From Botryosphaeria dothidea (Eukaryota > Ascomycota > Dothideomycetes > Botryosphaeriales > Botryosphaeriaceae), in contig WWBZ02000022.1 of the NCBI GenBank assembly GCA_011503125.2, forward strand, positions 1,488,001 to 1,552,000: 64,000 nt of DNA. Direction: 5' to 3'. Within the stretch, counting starts at the first letter, position 1. Each line of letters opens with the position of its first letter. Below are positions 29,286 through 38,624 of this stretch, in pieces. The translations under genes and the position numbers were made by a program. The notes beneath the pieces were generated by a model that did not search any database, was not told where the DNA came from, and worked only from the letters and a program-made list of their open reading frames with translations.

Positions 29286-31271
29286 TTTTCCCACCAGGCT
29301 GTGAGATCACGTGTCCGCTCCTCCTTATTCTTCCTTCTTATCTAGGCTACTGTTGCTAGCCCTTGCTCTACGTTTGGTGCCTTCGTTGCCGCCTTCGCTA
29401 GCAGGTCAGCCTCCTCGTTTCCTATGATCCTTATATGTCCTGGAGTCCATCTCGTTTCCACACTGATGGGTCGTAGTTTGATCCGTAGTGACTTTAGCTT
29501 CTCAAACTGCGCCTATGAGCTTGCTGGCGTGCTTCCATCGATGCCTTGAATCACTAAGGTGTTATCGATGCATAGGGCTATCCTTGATGCCTTTAGCCTA
29601 TCTATATTCGCTTTTACCCACTGAAGTCCCTCCGTTGCTCCTCGGATCTCTGCGTCGAACACTTCAGCTTTACTTAGGGTTCCAGTGCTGGTGTAGATTC
29701 TCGTCTTATTTTGGTAGACTACAAAGAACCATGCGGTTCTCGAGTCAAGCCCCGATCCATCCGAGTAGATTTGGACCGTTCCTGGTGGGTCTGCTTGTAG
29801 CTTTTCCTTGAATTCCTTTACGCCTGCCTCCTTTCCTTGTAGTACCTTCGCATAGCCGTCACGGTAGGTAGGTAGTATTAGGGCTGGCCGCTCGCATTCC
29901 TCAGTGAGTTGGGCCATTCTCTGTACCCGTGTTACTCTCCACTGAGCTTCCTGGTCTAAAAAGGGCCGTCCCCTTTTCTTTTTCCTTGAGCCCTGCGCGT
30001 CCGTGCCTGGCTGAACTCTCGTTGCTAGCGGGTGATGCTCATCCAAGAGGCGGAGTCTAAGTGATGCTCTCTTCCGGATCTGTTGTAGGAGTACTCGTGC
30101 TGGTGGGATCCCTGATTCGTAGTGTAGTATAGGCACTGGAGTTGTCCGCCATACCGGTAGAGCTGCCCTCGCCGCCACGCGAAGTACTCTATTAATAATG
30201 CCGACGTGCTTAGTTTGAGCCAGTTTTGCCTCTTCGTTCGTGTGTCTCTTTCTTGAGGGCTTTGTAAGCCCCTTATACCAGACCTCTGCTCCGTACGTAG
30301 TAACTGGGATTACGCATGCCTTCGCAGCCTTTACTGCTACCGCCGGCGGCATACCCTTCGTTACCCGGTTAAGGGCCCGAAGGTGCTGTGCAACCTTGCC
30401 TCCTTTTGCTCCCCAGACCTCCACGTGGTGTTTAAAGTTGAGCTTGGTGTCGAGGTAGACGCCTAGCCATCGCACTGGGTCAGTTGCGGGTAGTATCTCG
30501 AGGTCTTCTACTCTAACTGAACCTCCTCCTTGGCTTCTCTTTCTAGAGAAGTGGAGTAGCTCGTACTTATCTGGGGCAAACGTAATGGCGTTTTCTTTAC
30601 CCCATGCGAGTGTATCCGCTAGGTCTTCCTCGAGGGCTCGTATAGTATCTTGCGTGCTATTACTGATCCTTAAGAAGCTAACGTCATCGGCGTAGGCAAA
30701 TCTCGTCTCTGGTGCCCTTCTCTGTAGTAGAGGTGCTAGGTAGAGCATATAGAGGATTGGCGAGGCTGGTGAACCTTGAGGGACTCCATAAACGAGTTCC
30801 TTCTCGTCAGTAGTAGTAGACTCTATCCGAACCCGAGCTCTTCGTCCAGTGACGAAGTGTCGGACCCATCTAACTAGCTGCGTTGGCCAGCCTTGCTCCC
30901 TTAGGCGTTTGACTAGCCTATTAGGAAGGACTGCATCGAAGGCTCCCTGTACGTCCATTATAAGCATAGACGCTTCTTTTCCTTTCCTTAGCGCTAGCTC
31001 GATATCGTGCGTTGCACACGCTACGAGGTCGAGGGCTGATCTCTTAGGAAGGGCTCCGAAGTGTTGTGGGCTAAGGATCTTCTGCCGTACTGCTAGGTAT
31101 GACATTCTCCTTGCAACGAGTCTCTCGAGTCCCTTTCCTAGGCACGAGAGTAGGGCTATTGGCCGGTAGGCTCGGACGCTTGAGGGATCTTTACCAGCCT
31201 TTAGGATTATGGAGACTTCCGCTATACGGAATGCCTTTGGGTAATATCCTACCTCGAGGCACCCAAGAGGA
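29286..31271 (-). mobile_element. 5'-truncated non-LTR retrotransposon (Tad/LINE type)
   Basis: About 2 kb of LINE-like element on the minus strand containing reverse transcriptase and RNase H coding sequence. Recognisable coding homology starts abruptly at about 31264 (CLEVGYYPKAFRIAEV), inside the RT domain, which indicates 5' truncation as expected for target-primed integration. The presumed 3' end is an A-run (seven T on the plus strand at 29286-29292). Target-site duplications were not found. Exact borders are estimates. Confidence 0.75.
29342..31264 (-). pseudogene. Reverse transcriptase / RNase H of non-LTR retrotransposon, broken
   Basis: Open from 31264 to a TAG at 29515-29513. The RT core shows YRPIALLSCLGKGLERL, MDVQGAFDAV, GVPQGSPASP and the catalytic FAYADD box, then a C-terminal RNase H with IYSDGSGLD, AEIRGATEGL and DNTLVIQG. 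After the TAG the same frame continues QFEKLKSLRIKLRP...TPGHIRIIGNEEADLLAKAA, clearly the rest of RNase H, so the TAG is a premature stop. A further in-frame TAG at 29344-29342 may be a second lesion or the natural end. There is no start and no endonuclease or ORF1, so the copy is dead. The two TAG codons could derive from CAG by C-to-T change, but the frame is otherwise well preserved. Confidence 0.85.
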
Positions 31272-31993
31272 AGAGGGTATGTAACCCACTTATCTCATAT
31301 ATGAGTGATAATGACTAAGTTATCTGGAGTTGAAAAGTCAATATACAAAATACGTGATATCCAACACTTAAATAGTTGTATGTAGTGATGGTGTTGCCAA
31401 AATGATTTTGCGTACCACAATTGAAACAGCCGGCAGTCTCAATCTGGGTAACAACAAAGCCATTTTTAGCATGAAGCTGGCAATAATCCTCGTGGGAACA
31501 CAAATTTTTGGAGCGTAAGATTTAAGAGAAGCGAGAAGCGGACGGGAAGCTCACCTTTCTCATCACCGTTTCTCTGCGTCCCTTCCTGGCTCCCGGCTTC
31601 CCGCCTTTCTCCTTTGTGGGCCCTTTCTCGTATGGTCCCCGCGACTTTTCCAATTCCCTGTAGGCGTTCTTCTTGTACGGTCTTTCTGCCCTTACGGTCA
31701 TAGAATTCTTGTATCCCGGGGTCCGTACCATTACGCCAACGACCTTTCTACACGCAGAAGCTAAGGAGGCTCGTTTGTTTATTCGGCGTACTCGATTGGA
31801 AGGCATCGAAGCAATTAACTATTATAACTCTAACGATAAAGATAGATCTCCTCGCTCTATTAGAAACCGCTAAGCAAGGCTATTAGTAGAAGCGTTTCTT
31901 TCTCCGACATATACATAAGGGTAATCTACACGTGTGCTCTAGCCGTAAATACAGGTACAAATTCGAACGGGTCATGGCCGCTTACAACTCTCT
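31272..31993. other. Repeat-like intergenic DNA
   Basis: AT-rich sequence between the retrotransposon and the GPI-protein gene. One ATG-initiated minus-strand frame (31806-31522) encodes a very basic 94-residue peptide (KKNAYRELEKSRGPYEKGP) that I do not recognise; composition suggests transposon-derived or chance sequence. Confidence 0.4.
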
Positions 31994-33117
31994 CTAGGAC
32001 AAGAAGAAAGAAAGAAGACCGACAACACCTCCAACCGTTGCCATACCCACACCAAATGTTCCAGCGGAAGACGAGCCGGTCGCAGAAGCAGCCGGCGTAG
32101 TGGTCCCCGATGCGCTCGCAGCAGTTTGCGTCCCCGATGCGCTTGCGGCAGTGCCCGTCGACGACGCAGAGTCGAAAGTAGAACTCACAGAAGGCTTCGC
32201 AGTCTGGGAATCCGACTCGTCCGAATCGTCACCAGCCACGCACTTGAACGTCTGGTCCCCCGTGGCCAAGTCGGCGAACTGCTTGGTAAAGGCATCGCAG
32301 TCGAAGCTCTTGGCACCCTTCATGTAGATGTCGCCTCCCACGTGCGTAAGCAGCGGCAGGTCCACGCTCTCAAAGTCTCCCTCCAGCCACAGCGAGCTGT
32401 ATATCAACTGCAGTTTCGGAAGCGACAGTTTGGTCAGGCCGGTGTTGGAGATCGTCAGGGCGCCGCTGTCCATGATGCGAGTGAACTCCGGGGCCGAGAG
32501 GTCGGTGAGCTTGGGCAGGTCTTCTAGGATGAGGCCGCCCATGACTTCGGTGAAGGAGGACAGGTCGAGGGTTTCGAGGTTCCCGCCATAGATGTGGAGC
32601 ACGCCGCGCGGAAGGGACTCGAGGGCGGAGAGGTCGATGGATGAGGCGTTCGCGATCTCGATGTCGACGGCTTCCTTGAGGTGGGGGAAGGAGATCTTGG
32701 CGTCGTCGCTGTTCTCGCCGATGGTGATGTTGCTGGCGTGGGTGCCCTCGACGGTGATGTCTGAGAGGTCTTTGTTGGAGTACACGTTGACGTCTTCGAG
32801 CACTCCGTTTGAGGAACCTCCCTCGAGTGACGTGATCTTCGTGTTGCCGATTTCATAGGTGCTGCGTTCAATTTCCAGGCTCAGTTCGCCTGAGGTTCCC
32901 GTAGCGACAGAAACGGTCCCCGAGTATGTCTTGCATGCCTTGGCCAAAGATGTTGCGGCGGCTTGACTGTCAATCGTAGTAGTTCCGGAGCAACCGTCTG
33001 TTGTAGTCAGTATCAACCTTGATCAAGACGAGGAACTCAAAGAAACTCACCAGCAGCAGCGAGGCCGAGGCAGAAACCCGACACGATCGCCGCGCGCAAC
33101 CAATTCCGGCCTTCCAT
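31994..33117 (-). CDS. Ecm33/Sps2-like GPI-anchored cell-wall protein
   Basis: Secreted, GPI-anchored protein of the Ecm33 family involved in cell-wall organisation. Exon 1 is 33117-33051 and encodes a signal peptide (MEGRNWLRAAIVSGFCLGLAAA); intron 33050-32998 (GTGAGT...ACAG); exon 2 32997-31994; total 356 residues. The body is built of receptor-L/leucine-rich-like repeats with hydrophobic strands, e.g. SIDLSALESLPRGVLHIYGG, LETLDLSSFTEVMGGLILED and LTISNTGLTKLSLPKLQLI. A Ser/Thr/Ala-rich tail with repeated ASASGT units follows, then the GPI signal SSSAGTFGVGMATVGG with a terminal hydrophobic stretch. This order is diagnostic for the family. It sits isolated among repeats. Confidence 0.9.
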
Positions 33118-33986
33118 TCTGAAGTATTAACGAAATGTGAATAAGTAGAAAGCAACGAACGGTTGTGCAGAGTAAGCGTTGGTGAAGATAGATATGTCTC
33201 GTTCGTTTCGAGACGCGATTCATCCGTAATTTTATAATTGCTGATACGGACGTCTCCACTATATTCTTAGCCGATCCTTCTCTTACGGGTCTACTGGGCT
33301 CGCAGGATTCGCTGCCAAGGATATGTAATACACCTAAAAATAGACCACGAATACGACCGAATCAGAATACGGTATCTGGGCAAAGTAATGTTGGAAGGGT
33401 GGCACTGCTAGGGGGTATGGGCCTTAGATATTCTACCTTTTTTTGTGTGTGAAATACCAAAGTTTCTCGCACGTCAGCTCCTCCGCCTATCGAAGAGCGC
33501 GAGCGGTCGCCACGAATGTAATTCATGCGGAACACCAGGTAGGACCCTCTGCGCCCGGATCAACTGGTGCGTGCGACACTAACATTCTTTTGCCCGGAAA
33601 CCACAGTATGCTTCGTACACGTGTTTAATGGAGGGTTATAGAAGGCTAATGCGATTACAGATATACATATACTCTACTACTCCAAATTTCCACCGCGAGG
33701 AGGCTGTCAAATATCAGTGTAGTTTGTGCGTCAAGCGTTGTATCAGTAGCTATCGTCCGATTTGGGTGACATAGCGCAATGCTTTAGTACTAGTATGGTA
33801 TGGGGCGTAGGGGCTAGATAGCAATACGAGTGCAGCTGGGTCGACTAACGGCGCCAGCTCGGCCTTTCCCCAATTGAAGGAGACTGAGGCTGAGGCACGA
33901 ACAGGGAGCTCAATGATCTAACGGTATGGTCGTCCCACAGCTTCGGAGTCGCTTAGCGGGCGAGGTGCACCGATGGGTTTAGCTTA
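33118..33986. other. Gene-poor intergenic DNA
   Basis: It contains the promoter of the Ecm33-like gene and otherwise no supported gene. Confidence 0.5.
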
Positions 33987-34018
<32 letters not shown>

Positions 34019-34039
34019 AATGATGATAATGATGATAAT
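33987..34039. repeat. (ATG/GAT)n microsatellite
   Basis: Uninterrupted ATG triplets for about 27 bases, decaying into ATGATA/ATA-type repeats. Not in a coding region. It could be a simple repeat or the tail of an old retroposon. Confidence 0.9.
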
Positions 34040-34120
34040 AATTCCTACACCCCGTCGGCCTGTAACAGTGGACCTCTTCCACTAGGCTTTGGAATCGTCT
34101 AGAAGGTCGGGATAACCGAA

Positions 34121-34326
34121 GCGTTTACCTTGATTGATTGATTGCTATTTAACGTCCGGCGGGTCCACGCGTGGGTCGGTAGTACGCCTACCACCGTGTG
34201 CCCTCTGGCCTCCCATGGGGCATAGGACGTGCCACTCTACCTAAAGTCTACGCTAGGGGTGACATATCGGGGACGTCGCGTCTCTGTAGGCTAGTTATCG
34301 CAGCGAGGCGTTAGCGTTTACCTTGA
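34121..34326 (-). mobile_element. 180-bp retroposon-like insertion with 13-bp target-site duplication
   Basis: The 13-mer GCGTTTACCTTGA occurs at 34121-34133 and again at 34314-34326, flanking a 180-bp insert. On the minus strand the insert ends in TTAAATAGCAATCAATCAA, a short (CAAT)n tail next to one copy of the duplication. Direct repeats of this size plus a simple-repeat 3' tail are hallmarks of LINE-mobilised copies (SINE or truncated LINE). No ORF is present, and no convincing pol III A/B boxes were seen. Confidence 0.6.
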
Positions 34327-34512
34327 AGGACAAAAGCAGGGATGAAGGATGGGGCAATGGGTAGTGATCACGTGCTGAGCTAATGCGCGGTGCGCGATAG
34401 GCTCGTTACTTCCAATTGTTGCGTCTTATGGCGATGATGAAAAAATTCAGATCTGATTCTCTCCTCACGTAGAGTATAATCTAAAGGAATGGTACTGGAT
34501 CGGTGTTTTTGA

Positions 34513-34959
34513 GTGGCCAAAAGCAGTACCTCTACCTGGCAAGCGTCGCATGTTGCGAGCCCTGGAATGCATCCTGTCTATCCTTCTCGTGTGCGATTGA
34601 AACGTCCGGGCATGGACCTTTTAGAAGCAATGCGCGGCTACCACAGTATTTGGTTATTTTGTATAGACGATAGGACCGGATCATTCAGCGAACTGCTCGA
34701 GAGTGTCCATCGATACGGCCGTGAGGCTCTGTCAAACTTGTTCTCGACGTCGCAGCATCTTTTCCCGTCTCTAAGATCACTCGACATAGCCTGGCCGATG
34801 AAGTCCGTGGCGGAAGAATTTGTGTCACTTGAGGAGGCTGCCATGCCTCTGAGTCACCGTCATGTCACTCGTCCCGGAGATAAAATAGTCATCTGGGGCC
34901 TTCTCATTGGCAAGACCGTGTCGAAGAGCGCGCTGGAATTCTCGAAACGGCACGAGTAA
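34513..34959 (+). pseudogene. Possible HET-type (heterokaryon incompatibility) gene fragment
   Basis: An open frame of about 148 codons without an ATG at its head (starts GTG). The segment ESVHRYGREALSNLFSTSQH and especially SHRHVTRPGDKIVIWGLL resembles the C-terminal part of fungal HET proteins, where T-R-x-x-D-x-I-V-I-W-S-L-L is common. The N-terminal HET core is missing. I read it as a gene relic; it could also be a 3' exon of an unrecognised gene. Confidence is low because only one motif is convincing. Confidence 0.4.
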
Positions 34960-35561
34960 TTAAAAACGGGATTCTTGGTATCAATAATCCCACGATTAGG
35001 CGAGGTTAAATGGTTTTGGAACATGCCTGAAGAAGAATGACCGATGGGGTGCACTCCTCATGCCAGCAGAGTTCAAAATGATAGACGTGCCATTTTTGGT
35101 GTGCGGAACATTGGGGCAGCCTCTCTAAGCTGCTGTTGGCACTGATGACAAGACCAAGCAGTGTTGGACATAGTGGGGCGTAATAGAGGTTAAAGATTAA
35201 GACTTTTCTGTTCTCCCCCTCAAACTCAGCGGGTAATCATTCTCCGCTGGTGTTCGACGGTATATTGTAACTGAATACATTACAAAGAAGCCTCAAAATA
35301 CTCATAATCCTCAGAAGAGACGGCAATTGCAAGAATCTAATAAATAATGGATAAGCTGTTTGATCCTTACTTAAGAGAGTCCTTGCCGCTCAACACTAGG
35401 CCAAGAGCGCAAAAAGGAAAGCCCCGCATGCGCTCGGACCTCCCCTTTTCCCCCACCATCCAAGAGCAAAGTGTCTAAGAGGCGGTAGATTTTGGGTGGT
35501 CATGCTTCACCCCAATGTTTAAAGAGAATATATATTTAATTGTACCAACAATCTTTTAACA
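34960..35561. other. Intergenic upstream of tRNA
   Basis: No gene is supported; AT-rich sequence precedes the tRNA. Confidence 0.5.
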
Positions 35562-35635
35562 GCGATGGTGGTGTAGTTGGTTATCACGTCAGTCTAACAC
35601 ACTGAAGGTCCTGGGTTCAAGTCCCGGCCGTCGTA
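35562..35635 (+). tRNA. tRNA-Val (anticodon AAC)
   Basis: A cloverleaf folds over 74 bases: a 7-bp acceptor stem (GCGATGG with CCGTCGT, including two G-U pairs), a D arm GTGTAGTTGGTTATCAC, an anticodon stem TCAGT/ACTGA with loop CTAACAC (anticodon AAC, Val) and a T arm CTGGG-TTCAAGT-CCCGG, then discriminator A. The D arm and T loop match the internal A and B box pol III promoters. No intron. It is followed within 20 bases by T-runs (35641-35644 and 35649-35655) that would serve as terminator. Confidence 0.92.
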
Positions 35636-35640
35636 TTGTC

Positions 35641-35655
35641 TTTTGTTCTTTTTTT
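35641..35655 (+). terminator. Pol III terminator T-runs
   Basis: TTTT followed by a run of seven T shortly after the tRNA 3' end; oligo-T is the RNA polymerase III termination signal. Confidence 0.7.
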
Positions 35656-35824
35656 GCCTTTTCTACTTGATGACGGACTCTCCGACCAGTCTTGTAGTTT
35701 CTTGTTTTGGCTCCTGTCTGGTTTCGGTGGGCAAGGGTGATTCTTCAACTCAGGAACCCGACTGCATTTAACTCGAGTGTAGCGCTGTCTTTAAAGCAGT
35801 GTCGGGAACCGTCATTTGAATAAA

Positions 35825-36367
35825 TTATGTACACAGAGCAAAAGGACCAGCTGAAGTGTGGTACATGTTTCCCGAATGGGTTTGCTGATTGCAGACACCG
35901 CCCCTTGTCCAAGAGACAACGCAGCGCGCCGCTCCAGGTGAGACTGTCGTTCCACATTAGTGTAATTCATGAACTCTGGAAGAAATGATGGTGCGCATCT
36001 TACCTCGGCCAGGATAAGCGCCATTCTTTACAAGCGGATACTCATAGTAGGTGGTTCCGACGGCTCTGAGGTTCAGACCTTCGCGGTTGTTGAAGCGGTG
36101 AGGAAAGAGGTTATTAGGATTTGCCGAAGGGACGGTGGTCCCCTTCAACAAGTGGTTGCATGCCGTGACGATACAGGACTCTACTTCAGCGGGTGTGTAG
36201 CTTATGGACCCGCATCTGGAGCCCGAAATTTGGCGTGTCTCAAGCTCAACGGGTGATGCCACAGATGCCGCAGCCACCAGGCTGACCGTCAAGAGTGGCT
36301 GTGAATGTCAAGACTTGCTTTTATGAGACGTGGAACTTAGGGTTGAGGTTACCTTAAAGGAGACCAT
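35825..36367 (-). CDS. Secreted guanyl-specific ribonuclease (N1/T1 family)
   Basis: Small secreted RNase of 142 residues in three exons: 36367-36353 (only 15 nt, MVSFK), 36298-36004 and 35943-35825. The tiny first exon is needed to complete a signal peptide (MVSFKPLLTVSLVAAASVAS). The mature part aligns by motif with RNase T1/F1: FPHRFNNREG, TYYEYPL, SPGAARCVVSW and NQQTHSGN, ending FALCT. Catalytic residues by alignment are H72 (T1 His40), E91 (Glu58), R110 (Arg77) and H126 (His92). The T1 Tyr38 position is F70. C34 and the terminal CT suit the conserved disulfides. It probably cleaves RNA after G outside the cell; such proteins also occur as host-interaction effectors. Confidence 0.9.
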
Positions 36368-36446
36368 TGCTGTTTTTCTTGGAAAATTCAAGATCGAAAG
36401 GCTTTGAAGTGTGTTATGTAAATGCAGTCCCACAGCCTCCACACTG

Positions 36447-36458
36447 TGAATACTTATA
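36447..36458 (-). promoter_or_regulatory. TATA-like element of the ribonuclease gene
   Basis: Minus-strand TGTATAAGTATT lies about 85 bases upstream of the ATG at 36367. Position and sequence fit a TATA box; it is not otherwise verified. Confidence 0.4.
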
Positions 36459-37183
36459 CATTTCAAGATCTTTCCACAAGTTGGGTTTGCTCAGTCCATC
36501 TTCATACTAAGCGGGGTTTAATGCCAAGCGTTTAGTGTGCTCAGCGGAAATTGCGGAAAGGGAATCTAGCATGGCTTGCGAGTCGAAGTACTTGGTGTCG
36601 TTTAGAACTGCCATGGCTGAGACACTGAGATGTTTAGAGGAGCTTGTTGAGTGGTATACAGGGCTAGTGTGTGGACAGTGCTCTGAAACACTCCTCGAAT
36701 GGTAGTTGTGAGCATTTCGCGTATATCGCATTCGTATTTCTGCGAGTAATAGGTAGCTTTGCACAACTGGCCTTGAGCACACAGAGATACTTCTGTGGAA
36801 CAGCGCAGTTAAGATCAATACTTCGAAAATTGGCCCCCGGCCCTTGATATCTGAGGAGAACATATACGGGGCGTTCAAGCCAACCGTTACATTCCGTGAC
36901 TTTGACTGCTTGCTTTGTACATTTGTAAGCTCTATCGTGTAGCTGGTCCGGGCACTCCGATGTACGTCCGGTCATTAACTACTTTTGGAAAGAATGCGAA
37001 GGCTGTATTTACATAGCGGTGTGGGCTTAAAAGCTTGGCTTTCACTGGAAAGATGCCTTCTCGTGCCGGACTCATCCGAAATAAGCCAGAATGTACTCGC
37101 TATACACCAAACTCAATCTCACCAAGAGGTAGCTTACATGTAAAAGGCTATTCTTCTACTTGATCCCTGTAGCCATTACATTT
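36459..37183. other. Intergenic, no supported gene
   Basis: Only short open frames without domains; none has a convincing start and splice partner. Confidence 0.5.
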
Positions 37184-37627
37184 TTACTTTTGGAATAGAG
37201 AACGATTCTCTCGAAAGAACTTCACAGTTAACACATTCCATGAGATAGTATATGAGCGGCTTACACCGGAGATCACAAATAGCGCATCCAAAAGGCGCCC
37301 ACCAGGTCCCTCCTCCTCGGATTCAGAAACTCTGACCACCACGAATTCGTGTTTGCAAAAGTATGGCCCACTGCCAAGCACTGTAGCGTCGACTACGACT
37401 ATACACGATGGCTCCAAACGTACCAGCTCATTCTGAAGCTGGCGAGACCACGTTTCAAGGAGCAGCTCGGCATCAACGCCACTCTCCTGCTTGAATAATT
37501 TCTCGCGAGGAGACAGAGAAAACCTTCGAGTATTTAAGAAGTGCCAACGTATGCCGGTCAGCTGCACCATCATCAGCGCTCTCTTTCTCCTTCCACACCA
37601 GTCTCTGACCACTCGTTCTGACCTCAT
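37184..37627 (-). CDS. Hypothetical ORF of 147 codons
   Basis: ATG-initiated frame on the minus strand. The middle (GVDAELLLETWSRQLQNELV and IVVVDATVLGSG) has the look of real protein, but no family is recognised. Its 5' end overlaps the promoter and leader of the divergent secreted-protein gene at 37650, leaving only 22 bases between the two ATGs, which argues against the full-length frame. A shorter exon beginning nearer 37490 within a degenerate gene is possible. Confidence 0.25.
   Translation of the reverse strand: MRSERVVRDWCGRRKRALMMVQLTGIRWHFLNTRRFSLSPREKLFKQESGVDAELLLETWSRQLQNELVRLEPSCIVVVDATVLGSGPYFCKHEFVVVRVSESEEEGPGGRLLDALFVISGVSRSYTISWNVLTVKFFRENRSLFQK
37526..37535 (+). promoter_or_regulatory. 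TATA-like element of the secreted-protein gene
   Basis: GAGTATTTAAG lies about 120 bases before the ATG at 37650 and is followed by a C/T-rich leader. Inferred from sequence and position only. Confidence 0.35.
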
Positions 37628-37649
37628 TCCTCATACCACACATTCCAAA

Positions 37650-38110
37650 ATGCTCGCAAAGTTCGCCATCCTCATCACCGCCGTGGCAGCCAGCAGCGTC
37701 CTCGCCGCTCCCGCGCTCGAGCGCCGCCAAACCGGCTACATCACGCTCTGCTCCGAGAAGATGATGCTGGACGGCTGCCAGGACCTCGGGATTCAGACCG
37801 GACAGTGCCGTAAGTGGCCTTCTCCTCTGTGCGCGGGGAGACGAGGGATGCTGACTTATTCCGCCACAGGTGAGCTGCCCGACGGCATCCGGGACAACCT
37901 CAGCTCCTTCGACACCTACGGCTACAGGTGTGAGTTCTACACGTAAGTGCAGCGAAATTCCTCTCGTTGGACGAAGCATATGCTGATTATTCTCGTAGCG
38001 ACGCTTCTTGCAGCGGCCGCAGGGACGACTGGACCGGCAACCACGATAACCTGCGGGAAACGGAATGGAACGACGAGAAGAGCTCCATCAAGTGTTTCTT
38101 CGATGCATAA
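37650..38110 (+). CDS. Small secreted Cys-rich protein, beta/gamma-crystallin-like
   Basis: Secreted protein of 114 residues; exons 37650-37809, 37870-37942 and 37999-38110 join in frame. A signal peptide (MLAKFAILITAVAASSVLAA) is followed by PALERR, which suggests Kex2 processing. The mature part has six cysteines and two similar halves: YITLCSEKMMLDGCQDLG followed by LPDGIRDNLSSFDTYGYRC, then CEFYTDASCSG followed by ETEWNDEKSSIKCFFDA. The repeated 'N-D/L-x-x-S-S' with flanking Cys is the pattern of beta/gamma-crystallin-like small secreted proteins in fungi and actinomycetes. Function is unknown: antimicrobial, toxin-like or wall-associated roles are all possible. The neighbouring secreted RNase may mark a small secretome patch. 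Confidence 0.85.
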
Positions 38111-38624
38111 GTTTGCTGAATTGAAGTGATGTTTTCTTTGCTGCGTTGGAAATACGATTAGCTTATAATGAATAATATCGTGTAAAATATTCATATTTTG
38201 AGTCTTCGAAAGGCGGGTTGTAAAGTGCGTGGTCAGTCCCAAAAGTGTTTCAGCAGCAAACACGTAGGAGGTTGAAGCTTTCATAAGGACGTAAAGGAAA
38301 TCAAATATCCGTGTTCACTGGTACCGCAAGCTAGCAGTGGTATGTGCGCTTCTTGTTAAGATACTTTAGAATTCAATTAGTCCAATCTTTCAAGTAGAAC
38401 GAGAGCAAAATGCCGAGTCATCACACATCATCACATTTACTAATCCAAGCTCGCTCAGTCGCGGCGGCTTCCCACTAATTCTTTTATCCTCCACTGCTAC
38501 CCCGCTCTTCACAGTGAAGCTCGAAGTGAGACTCAAGACGCTTCCAGAAGACGTCTATTGCCCATTACCATTTCCTTCCCACCAAGCTCTCGGCCCTTCT
38601 CTTTATAGCGTTGGTTGCAATATT
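38111..38624. other. Intergenic 3' region
   Basis: Between the convergent 3' ends of the secreted-protein and PDI genes. A long plus-strand frame that begins here and runs across the PDI gene is an antisense shadow. Confidence 0.6.

Noticed and set aside
33987..34039. Triplet repeat as a CRISPR-like or satellite array
   Set aside because: A simple microsatellite without spacers; CRISPR arrays do not occur in fungal chromosomes.
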